Positions 62,246 to 64,000 of a DNA stretch of 64,000 nt are shown here, one piece after another. The position numbers and the translations under genes were made by a program. Origin of the DNA: an uncultured Bradyrhizobium sp. (GTDB lineage Bacteria > Pseudomonadota > Alphaproteobacteria > Rhizobiales > Xanthobacteraceae); the NCBI RefSeq assembly GCF_947648125.1, contig NZ_CANSMR010000001.1:620001-684000 (forward strand). The letters run 5' to 3'. The notes under the pieces were generated by a model, which saw only the letters and a program-made list of their open reading frames with translations, was not told the origin of the DNA and ran no database searches. Within the stretch, counting starts at the first letter, position 1. Every line of letters starts with the position of its first letter.

Positions 62246-63529
62246 ATGAGGCTTCGGTTCAAGGCCACGCATGTCGTGTTGGCCATGCTCTGCGTGATGT
62301 ACTTCATCACCTATGTCGACCGCGTCAACATCGGCACCGCGGCCAGCGAGATCCAGAAGGAGCTCGGTCTGTCGAACACCGAGCTCGGCCTGGTGTTCTC
62401 GGCCTTCGCTTATCCGTATCTGCTGTTCCAGGTGATCGGCGGTTGGGTCGGCGATCGCTTCGGGCCGCGCCAGACCTTGTTCTGGTGCGGCATGATCTGG
62501 GCTGCGGCGACCATCATGACCGGCTTTGTCCATGGTCTTGCCGCGCTGTTCATCGCGCGCTTCGCGCTCGGGTTCGGCGAAGGCGCGACGTTCCCGACCG
62601 CGACCCGCGCCATGCAGTACTGGACGCCCGCGAACCGCCGCGGCTTCGCGCAGGGCCTGACACACGCCTTCGCACGGCTCGGCAACGCAGTGACCCCGCC
62701 GGTGGTCGCGCTGCTGATCCTCTGGCTGACATGGCGCGGCGCCTTCGTCGTGCTCGGCGTTGTCAGTCTGATCTGGGGTGTCGCGTGGGTCTGGTACTTC
62801 CGCAACGAGCCGGGCGACCATGGCTCCATCACCGCGGCCGAGCTTGCGACCTTGCCGCCGCGGCCGCAGGGCGAGCGGCCGAAAGTGCCGTGGGGACCGC
62901 TGTTGCAGCGGATGTGGCCGGTGACGCTGACCTATTTCTGCTACGGCTGGTGCCTGTGGCTCTACCTCAACTGGCTGCCGCTGTTCTTCAAGAACAACTA
63001 CAGCCTCGATCTGAAGAACTCGGCGCTGTTCGCATCCGGCGTGTTCTTTGCCGGCGTCGTCGGCGACAGCATCGGCGGCGTCATCTCTGACCGCATCCTC
63101 GAGCGCACGGGCAATGTGCGGCTGGCGCGGCTCAGCGTCACGATCGTGGGATTTGCCGGCGCGCTGCTCTCGCTGATGCCGATCCTGTTCGTTCACGACA
63201 TCACGGTGGTCGCGCTCTGCCTGTCGGCCGGCTTCTTCTGCGCCGAGCTCGTGATCGGCCCGATGTGGTCGATCCCGATGGACATCGCGCCGAAATATTC
63301 CGGCACGGCGGCTGGGCTCATGAACACCGGCTCGGCGTTTGCGGCGATCGTCTCGCCGCTGGTTGCCGGCTTCGTCATCGACGCCACCGGCAACTGGTAC
63401 CTGCCGTTCCTGATGTCGATGGGCCTCTTGCTGCTCGGCGGTTTCTCGGCGTTCCTGATGCACCCCGAGCGTCCGTTCGAAGAGGCGAGCGAACTGGCGA
63501 CGACGGGGAAGGTGGTGGCCGCCGAATGA
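62246..63529 (+). CDS. MFS transporter, anion:cation symporter family
   Basis: A 427-residue ACS-type major facilitator: MYFITYVDRVNIGTAASEIQ near residue 19, GGWVGDRFGPRQTLFWCGMI near 66 and RFALGFGEGATFPTATRAMQ near 108. Similar carriers take up hexuronates, tartrate or other hydroxy acids. 67 bp after the aminotransferase gene, so probably the same operon; AGGGAGGGGAGGG precedes the ATG. Confidence 0.88.
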   Translation: MRLRFKATHVVLAMLCVMYFITYVDRVNIGTAASEIQKELGLSNTELGLVFSAFAYPYLLFQVIGGWVGDRFGPRQTLFWCGMIWAAATIMTGFVHGLAALFIARFALGFGEGATFPTATRAMQYWTPANRRGFAQGLTHAFARLGNAVTPPVVALLILWLTWRGAFVVLGVVSLIWGVAWVWYFRNEPGDHGSITAAELATLPPRPQGERPKVPWGPLLQRMWPVTLTYFCYGWCLWLYLNWLPLFFKNNYSLDLKNSALFASGVFFAGVVGDSIGGVISDRILERTGNVRLARLSVTIVGFAGALLSLMPILFVHDITVVALCLSAGFFCAELVIGPMWSIPMDIAPKYSGTAAGLMNTGSAFAAIVSPLVAGFVIDATGNWYLPFLMSMGLLLLGGFSAFLMHPERPFEEASELATTGKVVAAE

Positions 63530-63658
63530 GCGGCTGCCGGCCTCGGCGGAGCGCCGTCAGATATGCATGACGGCCCCCCGCCGGGAGGAGAACAAACCCG
63601 GCGAAAATGGTGACATGGATGCGATCTTGAAGAGAGGTCGGGAGGTTTGAGCTTGGGT

Positions 63659-64000
63659 ATGCTTCGCGGCGGCTGCCATTGCGGTGAGATCAGGTTCGAA
63701 ATCCCCGATCAGGCGGCTTTCAGTACCGTCTGCCATTGCCACGATTGTCGTAAGCAATCTGGCGCGCCGATGCTGGCATGGGCAATGGTCCCGCGGGCCG
63801 CGGTCTCGATCCAGGGGAAGCCGAAGCTTTATTCGTCTTCAGAGAACGGCCAGCGCTCGTTCTGCCCGGCATGCGGCGCGGGGCTGTTCTTCAGCAACGG
63901 AATTCTCGACCAGATGGGCATGATGCAGGTCAGGATCGCCGCGCTTGACGATCCGAATGCGATCGCGCCCAGGGTTCAGGTGCAGACGGCCGAACGCGTC
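63659..64000 (+). CDS. GFA-family (CENP-V/GFA domain) protein, 3' end cut by the window
   Basis: At least 114 residues of a zinc-binding GFA domain protein: MLRGGCHCGEIRFEIP, VCHCHDCRKQSGAPMLAWA near residue 25 and FCPACGAGLFFSNG near 68, with cysteines for two zinc sites. These relatives of glutathione-dependent formaldehyde-activating enzyme mostly have unknown substrates. GGAGG at 63641-63645 could also serve a TTG start at 63653. Confidence 0.85.
   Translation, partial: MLRGGCHCGEIRFEIPDQAAFSTVCHCHDCRKQSGAPMLAWAMVPRAAVSIQGKPKLYSSSENGQRSFCPACGAGLFFSNGILDQMGMMQVRIAALDDPNAIAPRVQVQTAERV

Noticed and set aside
62048-63463. 471-codon minus-strand frame opposite the MFS gene
   Set aside because: Antisense to a clear 12-helix transporter; the translation is a charged, low-complexity shadow.
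1-64000. CRISPR arrays, rRNA operons, insertion sequences, restriction or toxin-antitoxin systems
   Set aside because: No regularly spaced repeat-spacer series, rRNA sequence, transposase motif or recognisable defence pair was seen on either strand.

Overview
The window reads as a piece of an alphaproteobacterial (Hyphomicrobiales, most likely Bradyrhizobium or a close relative) chromosome that carries an integrative and conjugative element (ICE). The assignment rests on gene content and order (sno-type helicase, Toprim, DUF2493, DUF736, XRE/QseM/FseA/RdfS control module, RepA, DUF2840, TraF, relaxase, TraG, trb operon, LuxI/LuxR), on high GC, and on the core-type genes at the right. No taxonomic search was possible.

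Bases 1-20.5 kb hold the ICE maintenance, control and DNA-processing half: a large ParB-like protein; a very large methyltransferase/strawberry-notch helicase with a Toprim partner; DUF2493 and DUF736 proteins; then a compact switch made of a divergent XRE repressor (QseC-like) and QseM-like antiactivator around a tandem palindromic operator, an FseA-like activator split across two frames (DUF6499 then DUF2285, joined by a +1 shift), and an RdfS/AlpA-type excisionase. RepA follows, with three iteron-like repeats just behind it, then DUF2840, the TraF peptidase, a lytic transglycosylase, a structured non-coding stretch that is the best oriT candidate, the relaxase, the TraG coupling protein and a ribbon-helix-helix protein.

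Bases 20.6-34.2 kb hold the mating-pair apparatus (trbBCDEJKLFGI plus DUF2274), interrupted before trbB by an MFS transporter cassette that lies between two copies of a 28-bp repeat. A LysR regulator and a LuxI/LuxR quorum-sensing pair close the transfer region.

Bases 34.5-56 kb are cargo. The first block, under a divergent TetR regulator, has a luciferase-like flavin monooxygenase, two crotonases, an AMP-forming acyl-CoA ligase, a creatininase-type amidohydrolase, a flavin reductase and an orphan branched-chain-amino-acid-type binding protein. I do not recognise it as a named pathway. The second block is a nicotinate catabolic cluster (MarR/NicR, three-subunit molybdenum hydroxylase with CoxG, NicC, NicF, NicD, NicX and two MFS carriers) following the maleamate route; maleate isomerase (NicE) is not visible. 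A GNAT acetyltransferase ends the cargo.

Bases 56.0-56.6 kb contain no credible gene but several tRNA-3'-end-like fragments; this is where I place the probable right border. From 56.6 kb on the DNA looks like resident chromosome, by eye richer in GC: a HbpS/GlcG-like protein translationally coupled to a large FAD/Fe-S 2-hydroxyacid dehydrogenase, a GntR regulator, a class V aminotransferase, an MFS transporter and the start of a GFA-family protein. No integrase, complete tRNA, rRNA, CRISPR array or transposase was found in the window; the integrase is presumably left of base 1.
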